The position numbers and the translations under genes were made by a program. Of a stretch of DNA of 48,025 bases, positions 25,897 to 35,209 are shown piece after piece; the first letter of the stretch is position 1, and each line of letters begins with the position of its first letter. Source of the DNA: a bacterium (GTDB lineage Bacteria; Planctomycetota; Planctomycetia; Kolteriales; Kolteriaceae). The stretch spans positions 1-48,025 of the forward strand of contig JAIEPU010000225.1 in NCBI GenBank assembly GCA_019748235.1. Direction: 5' to 3'. Below the pieces are notes generated by a model. It was given only the letters and a program-made list of their open reading frames with translations, was not told where the DNA came from and made no database searches.

Positions 25897-27087
25897 ATGC
25901 AACCCACGAACGGACGTAAGACCGAAGAATACCAACGGTCGATTCGGCCCCGTCGCAAATTCCTTTATTCGCTCGTCACGACGGTTTCCTTCCTCTTGGT
26001 ACTCGAGGGTGCGGCACGATCTTGGTTCTACTACCTTGCCCCTGCGGAATATTACGCTCGCTACGCTGTTGCGTCGGAGTTCCCGCAAGCGCTGAAGTAT
26101 GCGCCGCACCACTATTGTTGTTATCGGCTTTCGCCACATTATCTGCGCGGCCAAACGCACCACAATTCGATCGGCTATAGGGGACGAGAGGTAATAGTTC
26201 CCAAACCCCAGAACTGCTTTCGAATCCTGGTTCTTGGAGGTTCGACGACTTACGGTGAATTCATTGACGACGATCAAGACACTTTCCCGGCATGTCTCGA
26301 AGAGCATTTACATCGCGCCGGCTTCAAGTCGGTCGAAGTCGTCAACGCGGGCGTGCCTGGTTACAACTCGTGGGAGTCGCTCATCGATTTTGAGCTTTTC
26401 GGCATGCCGCTCCAACCCGACTTGGTCATCCCCTATTTCGGTGTCAACGATGTTCATTGCCGACTGGTGAAACCACAAGCGTACCTCGCGGATAATTCGG
26501 GCAGACGCCGCCATTGGACCGAACCCCTTCCCATGCAGTGGGGTAAGCATTCCCTGCTCCTCCGAATCATCGGCTATCATGCGGGGCTTTGGCGGGATCC
26601 GGGAATCGATGCCTTCGTGCAATCGGATGCGTCCGACCCCGGAACTCACGGCGACTCACGCGTTCTGGGAAAGGACCTAATGACCGTCCTAAATCAGAAT
26701 CCGCCCACCTATTTCGAAAAAAATCTCAAACTCATTGCTGCAGCGTGTGATTCGATCGGAGCACGAGTGATGCACGCGACCTGGGCGTATAGCCCCGAGA
26801 TCGGCGACTACGTTTCCACTCCGCACTATCAGCGCGGGATCGCGGAGTTGAATGACGTCATTCGAAAGGTGGCCGACGAGCAGCACGCGCCATTCTTTGA
26901 CTTTGCGAGAGAAATGCCAACCGCAGTAGGATTTTGGCGAGATGGCAGGCATGTGAATCGCATCGGTGCCGATCGGCAAGCGGAACTATTCGTATCGTTC
27001 ATGATCCAGAATGCGCGCTCTCTTGGATTGCCGCAATCATCACGTTACGAACCAATTTCACCACCGGAGATGATCGAAGCCAATTGA
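25897..27087 (+). CDS. SGNH/GDSL-type hydrolase with membrane anchor
   Basis: A 396-residue protein with an N-terminal signal-anchor (LYSLVTTVSFLLVLEGAAR, 23-41) and a lumen-facing SGNH hydrolase domain. Block I is LVLGGSTTYG with Ser116, block II has Gly in NAGVPGYN (150-157), block III is FGVNDV with Asn184, and block V is DGRHVN with Asp349 and His352, so all catalytic residues are present. Such enzymes deacylate or deacetylate polysaccharides and lipids on the cell surface. It is divergent from the amidohydrolase gene; the 193-nt region between their starts holds nothing I can name. Confidence 0.85.
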   Translation: MQPTNGRKTEEYQRSIRPRRKFLYSLVTTVSFLLVLEGAARSWFYYLAPAEYYARYAVASEFPQALKYAPHHYCCYRLSPHYLRGQTHHNSIGYRGREVIVPKPQNCFRILVLGGSTTYGEFIDDDQDTFPACLEEHLHRAGFKSVEVVNAGVPGYNSWESLIDFELFGMPLQPDLVIPYFGVNDVHCRLVKPQAYLADNSGRRRHWTEPLPMQWGKHSLLLRIIGYHAGLWRDPGIDAFVQSDASDPGTHGDSRVLGKDLMTVLNQNPPTYFEKNLKLIAAACDSIGARVMHATWAYSPEIGDYVSTPHYQRGIAELNDVIRKVADEQHAPFFDFAREMPTAVGFWRDGRHVNRIGADRQAELFVSFMIQNARSLGLPQSSRYEPISPPEMIEAN

Positions 27088-27102
27088 TCGAGCCGTGCTC
27101 GA

Positions 27103-28272
27103 TCAACTGATAGGCAATACACGGCGCGCATTCTCGGCGATCCATCGCGCCTCTCCCTCCGTCAAGCTATCGAATTTGCAGATCTCCGCGGACTCATCCG
27201 CATGAAAGATAATGCAGTAACGAAGTGGACCATCATCTGACTCCTCATTCTCCTTCGGATTCCGCCGTTTCGATTTCTCGATGGTGATGCCGTGCAGTCG
27301 ATCAACGTCATAGTGCCAACGTGGGCCGATGCCAAGCCAGCGCCAGGCGCAATCGATACTGTTCGAGGTGAAGGTCCATGACGTCACACGAAGCGGTTCG
27401 AGGATCGCCAACAACAATAGGAAGACAAACAGCAGTCCTATCAGGATGAATGGAATCAGGAACAGGGCTTGCCAAATCCACTCAAGGCCTCGCGGGGGCT
27501 TTCCATCGAAGCCGAATAGGTTGAGCAGAAATACTGACACGATGCCGTTCCAAAAAATCACGATGAATAAGATGACGAGCAATCCCAGAAAACTAAAAGT
27601 GCCCCGCTGAAAGAAGACGAGTCCGTCAAAATCCTGGCGCATCTGCCACGTGCATTCGCTCGGCTTCTCGACGATAGACAACGTCGACTCAAAGCTTTTT
27701 CCCTGAAGATGCACCGGCTCGTCCGGCACTTCGATGCGGTCCCCCAGCCCCGTGGCCTCGATCAGTTCAGACACTAACCATTCCAGTTCATCAATGGGAA
27801 CGCCTGAGCAGAGAGTGATTGGGCTGCCGAGTGTCTCGATGACGATGAGCGGTATCGTCGGGGAATCATCGCTATTCTGTTTTCGATACTCCACGGAGAT
27901 CCGGCGAAGCTCGGAGAGTGGGATTTGTCGTCGACTCATCACAAAAATGACGCGGTTGATGTAGGTCAGTGAGTCTTTATCCACTCGCACGAAGTCACAC
28001 CCAAAGATGGAAGCGATCATCAGCACGAAAACAAATATCCAGGAGACCCAAAAGACGCTTCCAAAGAGAATCCGCATGAGCTCAGGATTCTCGAGGACCT
28101 TGTAAATCAGCAGAACGCAGCCAAGCGTCCAAAAGCAAAGAAAGAAAAGAAGAAACATCCCGACGCTGAACGAACGTGATGAATAAACGACCGTCAATTC
28201 ATCGGGGCTGCGCGAAACTTTCGTTCGTAGTTTCTGAGGTTGTTCGGGCTTTTTCTTCTTTTTCGGACTCAT
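27103..28272 (-). CDS. Membrane protein with tandem TM/PH-like repeats
   Basis: A 389-residue membrane protein of unknown function. It reads as two similar halves: two hydrophobic helices (FLLFFLCFWTLGCVLLIY and FWVSWIFVFVLMIASIF) then a beta-rich domain (about 100-190); then two or three helices (LGLLVILFIVIFWNGIVSVF, LFLIPFILIGLLFVFLLLLA) and a second beta-rich domain ending in a helix. In both halves a DSLTY/NSIDC strand leads to an RISVEY/GITIEK strand and a closing helix. The beta domains could be bacterial pleckstrin-homology-like. A lysine-rich start (SPKKKKK) is probably cytoplasmic. The start codon at 28272 is chosen over the ATG five codons earlier. It ends 15 nt from the convergent SGNH gene. 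Confidence 0.75.
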   Translation of the reverse strand: MSPKKKKKPEQPQKLRTKVSRSPDELTVVYSSRSFSVGMFLLFFLCFWTLGCVLLIYKVLENPELMRILFGSVFWVSWIFVFVLMIASIFGCDFVRVDKDSLTYINRVIFVMSRRQIPLSELRRISVEYRKQNSDDSPTIPLIVIETLGSPITLCSGVPIDELEWLVSELIEATGLGDRIEVPDEPVHLQGKSFESTLSIVEKPSECTWQMRQDFDGLVFFQRGTFSFLGLLVILFIVIFWNGIVSVFLLNLFGFDGKPPRGLEWIWQALFLIPFILIGLLFVFLLLLAILEPLRVTSWTFTSNSIDCAWRWLGIGPRWHYDVDRLHGITIEKSKRRNPKENEESDDGPLRYCIIFHADESAEICKFDSLTEGEARWIAENARRVLPIS

Positions 28273-28345
28273 TATTCCCGCCAACATCCTGAGTTCATGC
28301 GCACCGACTCACAAAAGGACGCGAGCATTATTCATCTACCTGCAT

Positions 28346-28954
28346 TCACGATTTTTGTTCATTCCATCGTTCACGGCTGATCCGGTAGAGTACATGGCGA
28401 CACAATCGATTCTCCCGATCGATCACTGGGTGATCGAAATCGTCCGTGACGGCATGCGTCATGCCAAGCTTCTCCATGACTCTTCGAGAGCGCTGATTAT
28501 CGACGGCCGTGAAAGAAACAATCTCGGGAAATTGACGCTGATCGAAACCGAACGATAGAGCCGCTCTCGCTCCTTCCGTCGCATAGCCTTGCCCCCAATG
28601 ATCGAAAGCAATTCGCCAACCGACTTCAATGCACGGCGTAAAATCTGATTCGAATCCGGGATACGCCAATCCGATGAACCCAATGAAAGGAGCGACTCCC
28701 CGAACTTCCACCGCCCACCATCCAAAACCATGTTTGTCAAAACTGGCGATGGCTCGCTCGACCGTTGAACGCGTTTGTTCCCGAGTGGGAATGGAAGGAA
28801 AGAACTCCATCACGCGCGGGTCAGCATTCATCACTGCGAATGGTTCAATGTCCGACCCACGCCACGGCCTGAGAGTGAGGCGATTCGTCTGAAGGGATGG
28901 TGCGGCGTGCAACTCTTGTCCTTCGCTCGAAGGGGTAGGCTCCGTTCGACTCAT
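28346..28954 (-). CDS. GNAT acetyltransferase (RimJ/RimL-like)
   Basis: A 202-residue N-acetyltransferase. LQTNRLTLRPWRGSD opens the domain, and the acetyl-CoA loop is GQGYATEGA (about 123-131). The C-terminal part has FTAVDNQRSRRVMEKLGM, the typical end of RimJ/RimL-type GNAT enzymes, which acetylate protein N-termini or small amines. Its ATG overlaps the stop of the upstream membrane protein gene in an ATGA quartet, so translation is probably coupled. The frame extends further upstream, but only as antisense or frame-shifted reading of that gene. Confidence 0.88.
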   Translation of the reverse strand: MSRTEPTPSSEGQELHAAPSLQTNRLTLRPWRGSDIEPFAVMNADPRVMEFFPSIPTREQTRSTVERAIASFDKHGFGWWAVEVRGVAPFIGFIGLAYPGFESDFTPCIEVGWRIAFDHWGQGYATEGARAALSFGFDQRQFPEIVSFTAVDNQRSRRVMEKLGMTHAVTDDFDHPVIDRENRLCRHVLYRISRERWNEQKS

Positions 28955-29559
28955 TCGCTCCTCGACACGCAAATGCTTCGGATTCCAAGCCAAAGAAAAC
29001 TGTAGCAGGTGATGAGAAAGAGATGAACGATATCGACGCGTTTTAAGATCATTTCGTCCGAAAATTGAAGCTTTGGAAGCACGAATCCAACAATCAGAAT
29101 TGCCCCGAGCGAAATGACCGCGCTGATCGTCGCCACGAGTCGGCCTCGTTGAAATCCCACGATGGCGAGGATGATCAAGCTTATGAGGAATACGCTTCCA
29201 AGCCCGAGATTCAGTTCGCTCACGTGGGACCAGTCTTTCAGATGATGGATCCCCCCCGCGCCAAAGATGGCAACAACGGGGGCCAACCAGCTTCCCCCTG
29301 GGAGCGGGCCGAAGATCGCCGCTAATACTCCGATAGCCATCATCAATGTTCCGATTCCAGAACTGACGAGCGTGAGAAATTGATGCGTGGGCGCTGCTTC
29401 CTTGAATCCACCAAGATTGAATGCTCCCGCGCAGGCTGCTGCCGCGACCCACACGAATCCCAGCACAAGGAAGTCGTTCCGTCGCCTCGCGCCCCAGGTG
29501 GCAATCCCAAGGCAAACAATACTCAGGGCCAGATCAAGCAATCCCGAAATTACGGGCAT
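28951..29559 (-). CDS. Six-helix integral membrane protein, unknown function
   Basis: A 202-residue very hydrophobic protein with about six membrane segments: ISGLLDLALSIVCLGIATWG, FLVLGFVWVAAAACAGAF, LVSSGIGTLMMAIGVLAAIF, a fourth near VFLISLIILAIVGF, a fifth in TISAVISLGAILIVGFV, and a last near HLFLITCYSFLWLG. No family was recognised. Its stop overlaps the GNAT start by 4 bp (ATGA), which suggests that the two act together or at least are made in fixed ratio. Confidence 0.75.
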   Translation of the reverse strand: MPVISGLLDLALSIVCLGIATWGARRRNDFLVLGFVWVAAAACAGAFNLGGFKEAAPTHQFLTLVSSGIGTLMMAIGVLAAIFGPLPGGSWLAPVVAIFGAGGIHHLKDWSHVSELNLGLGSVFLISLIILAIVGFQRGRLVATISAVISLGAILIVGFVLPKLQFSDEMILKRVDIVHLFLITCYSFLWLGIRSICVSRSE

Positions 29560-29787
29560 CGAATCATTCCTTGATGACGTTTGAAACCCATCTGACGATG
29601 AACGGTATCATCACCGGACTAAGATTGTTCACCGGTGACAGTCCACAATAGCTGTACCAAATCGCCCGGTAAACTTCTTCCTTGGGTCCACCAAACTACT
29701 GACAAACGGAATCCTCAAACGATAAACTGTTTGAAAGACATCGGCACTCTTTGGGATACGAACGATTTCCTCTTCGATCAGGACATC

Positions 29788-31092
29788 ATGAAATCCATTT
29801 CGACTCTTTTCATGACTTTGACAGTTCTTGCGTGTCAATCCAACCTTCGCGCGGAGGGGATCTCCTGGCCCAATAAGAACGGCCCGCTTCACAACGGTTG
29901 CGCTCTCCCGAAAGATGCGGAGGGGGTGCCGATCGAGTGGAATGAAGAGACTGGCAAGAATATCGCCTGGAAAATCGACTTAGAGGGATTCGGACATTCC
30001 ACCCCTGTCGTCGGTAGCGGCAGACTTTGGCTGACTTCGGCCACCGAAGATGGCAAAGAGCAATTCATCTACTCGATCGACGCGAAAACTGGAAACGTTC
30101 TCCACCACCGGAAGCTTTTCGAGAATGCTCATCCCGAACCGCTCGGCAACGTCGTGAATACTTATGCCTCTCCCAGTTGCGTTCTCGAACAGGACGCTGT
30201 CTACGTTCACTTTGGAACGTACGGGACCGCGCGGCTGAATCCAACAACGGCAGAGGTCGTCTGGCAGCGGCGTGATATTCCCTGTCGCCATTTTCGGGGT
30301 CCAGGCTCATCACCTATCGTCTGGAATAATCTTCTGATTCTTACCTTTGATGGAATCGATCAACAATTTGTGACCGCACTTGACAAAATCACCGGCAAAA
30401 CGGTTTGGCGTACTGACCGATCGACTGACTTCAAAGATCGAAAGCCGGACGGCGTATTGATGCAGGACGGGGACAACCGAAAGGGATACGGGACGCCCAC
30501 CACCATCGACGTGTCGGGGCAAACTCAGCTCGTCTCCGTCGGTTCGCGCGCGGCATTCGGTTACGACGTGAAGACCGGCAAAGAGATCTGGACCATCACT
30601 CATCGTGACTTTAATGCCTCGGCGCCTCCCCTGTCCTTCAAGGATTTGGCGATCATCAACAGTGGATCAGGCGGGGCGAACCTCATGGCCATTCGACTCG
30701 ACGAATCAACCAAGGGAAACGTCGACAAGTCGCACATCGTTTGGAACCGCACGAAAGGAAACTCGCGACTCAGTTCACCGGCTCTTGAAGGGAATCACCT
30801 GTGGATGCTCACGGATAACGGGGTCTTGTACGCCATTGATGCAGAGAATGGAAAAGAAATCGCATCTCTCCGTCTCGGCGGAGCATTTGTTTCCTCTCCT
30901 GTCATCGCGGGTTCACATCTGTACGCTTGCAACGAGGATGGAGGTATCCATGTCATCTCCACCACTATTCCGCCGAAAGTCGAGTCACAGAATCACCTCA
31001 GCGATGGGATGCGAGCTTCTCCGGCAATCGCGGACGGCGCGATTTATTTCCGCACCTTCACGAAACTTTACAAGATCGCGAAGACTCCATGA
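29788..31092 (+). CDS. Exported PQQ-like beta-propeller protein
   Basis: A 434-residue protein with a signal peptide (STLFMTLTVLACQSNLRA, cleaved near residue 22) and a PQQ-like propeller. Blade motifs include WPNKNGPLHNG, SIDAKTGNVLHHRKLF, LNPTTAEVVWQRRD, ALDKITGKTVWRT, DVKTGKEIWTI and AIDAENGKEIASL. The start at 29788 is used because AGGA lies 4 nt upstream and the signal peptide begins there. The 228-nt region upstream is shared with the divergent membrane protein gene. The stop overlaps the start of the next gene (ATGA), so these two are translationally coupled. Enzyme activity is unproven; many such proteins bind no PQQ. Confidence 0.86.
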   Translation: MKSISTLFMTLTVLACQSNLRAEGISWPNKNGPLHNGCALPKDAEGVPIEWNEETGKNIAWKIDLEGFGHSTPVVGSGRLWLTSATEDGKEQFIYSIDAKTGNVLHHRKLFENAHPEPLGNVVNTYASPSCVLEQDAVYVHFGTYGTARLNPTTAEVVWQRRDIPCRHFRGPGSSPIVWNNLLILTFDGIDQQFVTALDKITGKTVWRTDRSTDFKDRKPDGVLMQDGDNRKGYGTPTTIDVSGQTQLVSVGSRAAFGYDVKTGKEIWTITHRDFNASAPPLSFKDLAIINSGSGGANLMAIRLDESTKGNVDKSHIVWNRTKGNSRLSSPALEGNHLWMLTDNGVLYAIDAENGKEIASLRLGGAFVSSPVIAGSHLYACNEDGGIHVISTTIPPKVESQNHLSDGMRASPAIADGAIYFRTFTKLYKIAKTP

Positions 31093-32189
31093 CGCCATTG
31101 ACTCACGTAGAGATCAACCATCGTCCGCCGCCCCCTTCCTATTTACTACTTATTCTGCTCCTCTGTTGGATCACGAGTGCTCGATCCGATGACTACTTCC
31201 CACCCCCTGAGTCCCATGGGGGATGGAGAACACTTGATTCGTCGGAAGAGATGCGTCGACTGGGTGGAATGGATCCCGGAAAGCTATCCGAACTTCGAAG
31301 TTGGCTCTTGGCATCGGATAACCGTGACTTCGCCGCCGTCGTGATTCGCCACGGCTACATCGTGCTTGAAGTGGAAAGGGGTCGAAGTTCTCGAACCGAT
31401 ACTCAGCGTGTTGCCTCCGTTTCGAAAGCCGTCTGCGCGACGGTTCTTGCAATCGCGTCGGAACAAAGTCAACAAGGCCTCCTTGCGCGCAAGATGAGTT
31501 TTAACGATCGAGCATTCGACTTCATTCCGTGGGCAAGTCCGATCGCTGATCCGCGCAAGTCCACTATCACCGTAAAGCAGCTTCTCAATCATACGTCAGG
31601 GATTTGTCCGGAAGCACTCGGTGCGAAGAATGATGGTTCGTGGGAGTATGTGCTCGGCCAGACCGGAGACGATCGGACCGCGAAGCTGGCGTTCGATCCA
31701 GGTACCGCATGCGGATACTCCACGCATGCGTTCGCACATGCCGCCCTTGTCTGCGAAAACGTGACTGGTAGGCCTTATGACGAGTTCGCAATCGATGCAC
31801 TCTTCAAACCACTGGGAATCGAACATTGGTGGTTTCAATATTACGATGGAGTCAAAACGGGTCGGCACCCAAGTCATGGCCTCGGAATGCCGGCGCGAGA
31901 TCTTGCCCGTATCGCCTATTGCATGTGCCGAAATGGTCGCTGGAATGACCGACAAGTAATACCGACTTGGTTCGTAGAAGAAAGTGGGCAGCCGACTCAT
32001 TCCGTTCAGGGAAAAGAGATGCGGTTCAAATCAGAAGCTCAAAGCTTTTCCCATGGGTGGGAGTTACCAGGCCGTCGTAAGCTAGCTCGCGCGGGCAGTT
32101 CCATTCCAATCGATGCCCGCTTCAAACCTGGTTCCGGCGGACAACTCATTGCGTTTGTCCCGAGCCTCGATCTAGTTATTGCGCGGTAA
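31089..32189 (+). CDS. Serine hydrolase (beta-lactamase family), apparent premature stop
   Basis: A 366-residue exported serine hydrolase of the beta-lactamase/D-Ala-D-Ala carboxypeptidase superfamily. A signal-like segment lies at 18-31. The active-site motif is S110-V-S-K113 (ASVSK) and the second motif is Y210-S-T, with Thr where relatives usually have Asn. LLNHTSGI marks the family. Translation ends at TAA 32187-32189 right after SLDLVIAR. In the same frame the next 30 codons read TGSSGPWKYDEYLNRACESV and on to a TAA at 32280, which fits the expected C-terminal helix of the family. A CAA-to-TAA change would explain it, so the gene was probably longer (to 32282). It overlaps the PQQ-like gene by 4 bp. 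Confidence 0.85.
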   Translation: MTPLTHVEINHRPPPPSYLLLILLLCWITSARSDDYFPPPESHGGWRTLDSSEEMRRLGGMDPGKLSELRSWLLASDNRDFAAVVIRHGYIVLEVERGRSSRTDTQRVASVSKAVCATVLAIASEQSQQGLLARKMSFNDRAFDFIPWASPIADPRKSTITVKQLLNHTSGICPEALGAKNDGSWEYVLGQTGDDRTAKLAFDPGTACGYSTHAFAHAALVCENVTGRPYDEFAIDALFKPLGIEHWWFQYYDGVKTGRHPSHGLGMPARDLARIAYCMCRNGRWNDRQVIPTWFVEESGQPTHSVQGKEMRFKSEAQSFSHGWELPGRRKLARAGSSIPIDARFKPGSGGQLIAFVPSLDLVIAR

Positions 32190-32278
32190 ACCGGCTCGAG
32201 CGGTCCTTGGAAGTATGATGAATATCTAAATCGTGCCTGCGAATCAGTTCTCCAAGATAAACACCATTCAGAGACAAA

Positions 32279-33679
32279 CTAACTTCCGAACTCATCCATC
32301 TTTCTCTTGAGGGTCACTCGATGAAGTCCCAACTGTCGCGCGGCGGAAGCAAAATTGCCTTGATGACGATGAAGAACTTCTTCAAAGAGTATCCGTTCGA
32401 CTCGATCAAGCAAGCGAGCGTGAACGTCATTCGCCACAGAATTCTGAGTCAGGTAATCATCGAGCCATGACTCAATCGAGGCATCCAGATGGCCGGCGTC
32501 CCCCGCGCGAACATCCGGCAGCTCAATCGATGGAGGGAGATGTTCCGGGCGAATCATGTTCCCTCGCGCGACGATCAGGGCGTGTTCGATTACATTTCGA
32601 AGCTCGCGCACATTACCGCGCCAGTGTCGACCCTCTAAATCTCGCACCGCGTCATCGCTTACTGGTGGACTAGGATTTCCCGATGCGTCCGAAAGTTGCT
32701 GAACAAAATGCAGCGTCAGTTCGCGAATATCGTGCACCCTAGTGCGAAGGGGTGGAATCTCGATCATGTATGCACCCAAACGAAAGAATAAATCCTCTCG
32801 AAACGATCCATTGGTGATCGACTGACGCAGATCTCGATGGGATGCGGAGATGACTCGAAAATCAGTACGAATCGGACGATTACTGCCCACCGGAACAATT
32901 TCGCCGTATTCAATCGCTCGTAATAGCTTCACCTGAAGTTCAACTGGAATATCGGCGACCTCATCGAAGAACAATGTTCCACCGTTCGCCTGTTCGAGGA
33001 GCCCCGCCCTGGTTTGCTCCGCACCGGTGAAGGCTCCGCGCACGTGTCCGAATAGCTCGCTTTCGGCCAGTGCCATGTTTATCGCAGCGGCGTGAACGAC
33101 GACAAACGGTCCTTCCTTGCGCCGGCTGTATTCATGGATCGAGCGCGCAATGAGTTCCTTTCCGGTACCGCTCTCACCAAAGAGATGGACGGAGGCCTCC
33201 GTTTCGGCGACCATCGCGACTTGCTTGAACACAGCCTGAAGCGCGGGAGACGAGCCGACGATTCTCTTTCGTAGGTCGGCATCACGCGGCACATAAGGAC
33301 CTTCCGCCGTTTCACCTGATCGAAGAGAGAGCGCGCTCGTCACCGCCCGCTCGACAGTAATGACGTCAAACGGCTTCGCGATGTAGTCGAACGCTCCTCC
33401 CTGAATCGCGCCAACGGCCGTCCCCAAATCGCCATACGCGGTGATGACAATGAATGGAAAGCTCTTTCCCTCGGACTGAAGCCGTCGCATGAGAGACAAG
33501 CCGTCCATATCCGGGAGGCGAACGTCGACAATCGCCAGGTCTATCGGTTCTCGATTCGCAACAATACAAGCTTGCTCGGCAGACGAGACGACAAGGGAAG
33601 TGCAACCGAGCCCTTCGGCAAGACGTTTGAGTCCCCAGCAGATGCTTTCCTCATCATCGACGATCAATACGCGCGACAT
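32279..33679 (-). CDS. NtrC-type sigma-54 response regulator
   Basis: A 466-residue three-domain regulator. The receiver domain has D8/D9, the phosphoacceptor D52 (IVDVRLPDMDG) and Lys102 (AKPF). The AAA+ domain has Walker A GESGTGKE (168-175), the sigma-54 contact loop GAFTGA (215-220) and Walker B TLFFDE (235-240). The C-terminus is a Fis-type helix-turn-helix (NFASAARQLGLHRVTLKRKM). It should activate sigma-54 promoters when phosphorylated. The cognate kinase gene ends 3 nt upstream, so the two are co-transcribed. No GG-N10-GC promoter was found near the operon, so targets may be elsewhere. Confidence 0.94.
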   Translation of the reverse strand: MSRVLIVDDEESICWGLKRLAEGLGCTSLVVSSAEQACIVANREPIDLAIVDVRLPDMDGLSLMRRLQSEGKSFPFIVITAYGDLGTAVGAIQGGAFDYIAKPFDVITVERAVTSALSLRSGETAEGPYVPRDADLRKRIVGSSPALQAVFKQVAMVAETEASVHLFGESGTGKELIARSIHEYSRRKEGPFVVVHAAAINMALAESELFGHVRGAFTGAEQTRAGLLEQANGGTLFFDEVADIPVELQVKLLRAIEYGEIVPVGSNRPIRTDFRVISASHRDLRQSITNGSFREDLFFRLGAYMIEIPPLRTRVHDIRELTLHFVQQLSDASGNPSPPVSDDAVRDLEGRHWRGNVRELRNVIEHALIVARGNMIRPEHLPPSIELPDVRAGDAGHLDASIESWLDDYLTQNSVANDVHARLLDRVERILFEEVLHRHQGNFASAARQLGLHRVTLKRKMDEFGS

Positions 33680-33682
33680 TGC

Positions 33683-35101
33683 TTAACGAGACTCCAAAGG
33701 GAACTCAAAAAGGAAGGACGTCGTTCCGTTCAATCGATTGTACACAAGCGAACCTCCGTGATTCTCCGCGATTTGCCTCGCGACGAATAGACCCAAGCCA
33801 ATCCCATCTGGCTTATTGGTTGTTAACGGTTCAAACATTCTTTGTGCGAAATCAGCTTCGGAACCATCTCCTGAATCGGTAAAGACGATGCATCCGCATG
33901 TTGAACTCGTTCGCTTCAACTCCATTCGAACGAATTTTGGATTGGCGCACCCTACCGTCGCGGCTTCGATACCATTGATGACAAGATTGCTGACGAGTTG
34001 GCGGAGCGATTCCTCATGACCAACCATTGAAAGTGAATCTTGAGGCTCGAATGTCAACGTGACTCCCGCATGTTCGGCCATCGGCCTTAGCAAAGAGACC
34101 GATGACTCAATAGTCACTCCGAGAGCAACGACTTCCGAAGGCTTCTGGGATGACTCTCCCCCCACGGAGAGAAACTGTCGAAGATAGCTCTCCATGAGTT
34201 TGAATTGCCGAAGTGCGACGGCAATTGCTTCGTCGTCATGCTGATTGCAGATCCGTTGATGCAGCTCAACGGCCATTCTTCCTCCCGCCGCACTATTCCT
34301 CAATTGATGGGCAAGTGCAGCGCCCACTTGATTCAAGGTAGACAACCTCGCCGACGCCCTGAGCTTATCCGCATACTCCCTTAATTGCGTGGACATCGCG
34401 TTCATCGAACGAGTCAAATCTCCAAACTCATCGTCACGATGCTCCGTTAATCGAACGTTGAATTCGCCGCGCGCGATGGATGCGGCGTATTGAACGATTC
34501 CGGTAATCGGTTGAACGAACCTTCGAGAAAGCCAGGTCGCGATGGCGATCGCGATGACAGTCGCGATGGCGCCCGTCACTAGGGCAGGATAAATTGCAGC
34601 GTAAATTTGCGCTGCTACTTGTGCCTCAGGTCGAATCAAAAACAGGCTGGAACCATCATCATTCGTTCCGCGTCCGCACAACTTGAATTGCGTCACTCGG
34701 AATTGCTCCCCGTGAAGTGCGAGCAACTTACTGACGTCAACAGGGAGGCTTCGGTTGAGCAAGGCAATGAGTTCGGATGGAATTGCAGATTCGATCGACG
34801 TTTCCAGAATCCTTCCCTTTGGATCGACGAGAGCAAAAGAAACGCCCGAAAGTCCTCGCATTTGATCAAGAACATTCTTCGTCAATGGAAACGACGAACG
34901 GCTAAGCGTGTCCATCATTCGAGTCGTCGACGAATCATATTGCTGACGTACTCCGCGTGCGATCCAAACGACGCTAAGGATCGTTGCCGCGGTACTCGTG
35001 CCGACAACCAGCAGGATCATGGGGAGGAGAAGCTGATTTCGAATCGACCAATGCTTTCGCGAGGGAGTATGAGCATTCGTTTCGTTCGCGGCTTCCGGCA
35101 T
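33683..35101 (-). CDS. Sensor histidine kinase (HAMP domain), partner of NtrC-type regulator
   Basis: A 472-residue membrane kinase. Two transmembrane helices (LLLPMILLVVGTSTAATIL and ALVTGAIATVIAIAIATW) flank a roughly 115-residue periplasmic sensor. A HAMP domain follows (RRFVQPITGIVQYAASIARG), then a His box with H in AHQLRN (about residue 265), an N box NLVINGIEAA, and G boxes DSGDG and GIGLGLFVA. The start is debatable: GGAGG stands 5 nt before a TTG at 35107 and 12 nt before the ATG at 35101; an ATG at 35125 has no site. The regulator gene follows after 3 nt. The ligand is unknown; no known sensor fold was recognised in the periplasmic part. Confidence 0.92.
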   Translation of the reverse strand: MPEAANETNAHTPSRKHWSIRNQLLLPMILLVVGTSTAATILSVVWIARGVRQQYDSSTTRMMDTLSRSSFPLTKNVLDQMRGLSGVSFALVDPKGRILETSIESAIPSELIALLNRSLPVDVSKLLALHGEQFRVTQFKLCGRGTNDDGSSLFLIRPEAQVAAQIYAAIYPALVTGAIATVIAIAIATWLSRRFVQPITGIVQYAASIARGEFNVRLTEHRDDEFGDLTRSMNAMSTQLREYADKLRASARLSTLNQVGAALAHQLRNSAAGGRMAVELHQRICNQHDDEAIAVALRQFKLMESYLRQFLSVGGESSQKPSEVVALGVTIESSVSLLRPMAEHAGVTLTFEPQDSLSMVGHEESLRQLVSNLVINGIEAATVGCANPKFVRMELKRTSSTCGCIVFTDSGDGSEADFAQRMFEPLTTNKPDGIGLGLFVARQIAENHGGSLVYNRLNGTTSFLFEFPLESR

Positions 35102-35209
35102 CGCCAAACGGTTCCTCCATCGCATGAATCGCTTTATGAAAACTCTCGCGGCATAGGAAGACCAACTCCTGTCCTGAATTGGTGTGGGCAGACCTCTCGG
35201 ATGGCTTGA

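Noticed and set aside
28955-29515. Long N-terminal extension of the GNAT protein
   Set aside because: It is an off-frame reading of the six-helix membrane protein gene, Arg/Gly/Ser-rich and without a domain.
29629-29892. Minus-strand 87-codon frame in the gap before the exported PQQ-like gene
   Set aside because: It overlaps the start and signal peptide of that gene on the opposite strand and has no family features or ribosome binding site.
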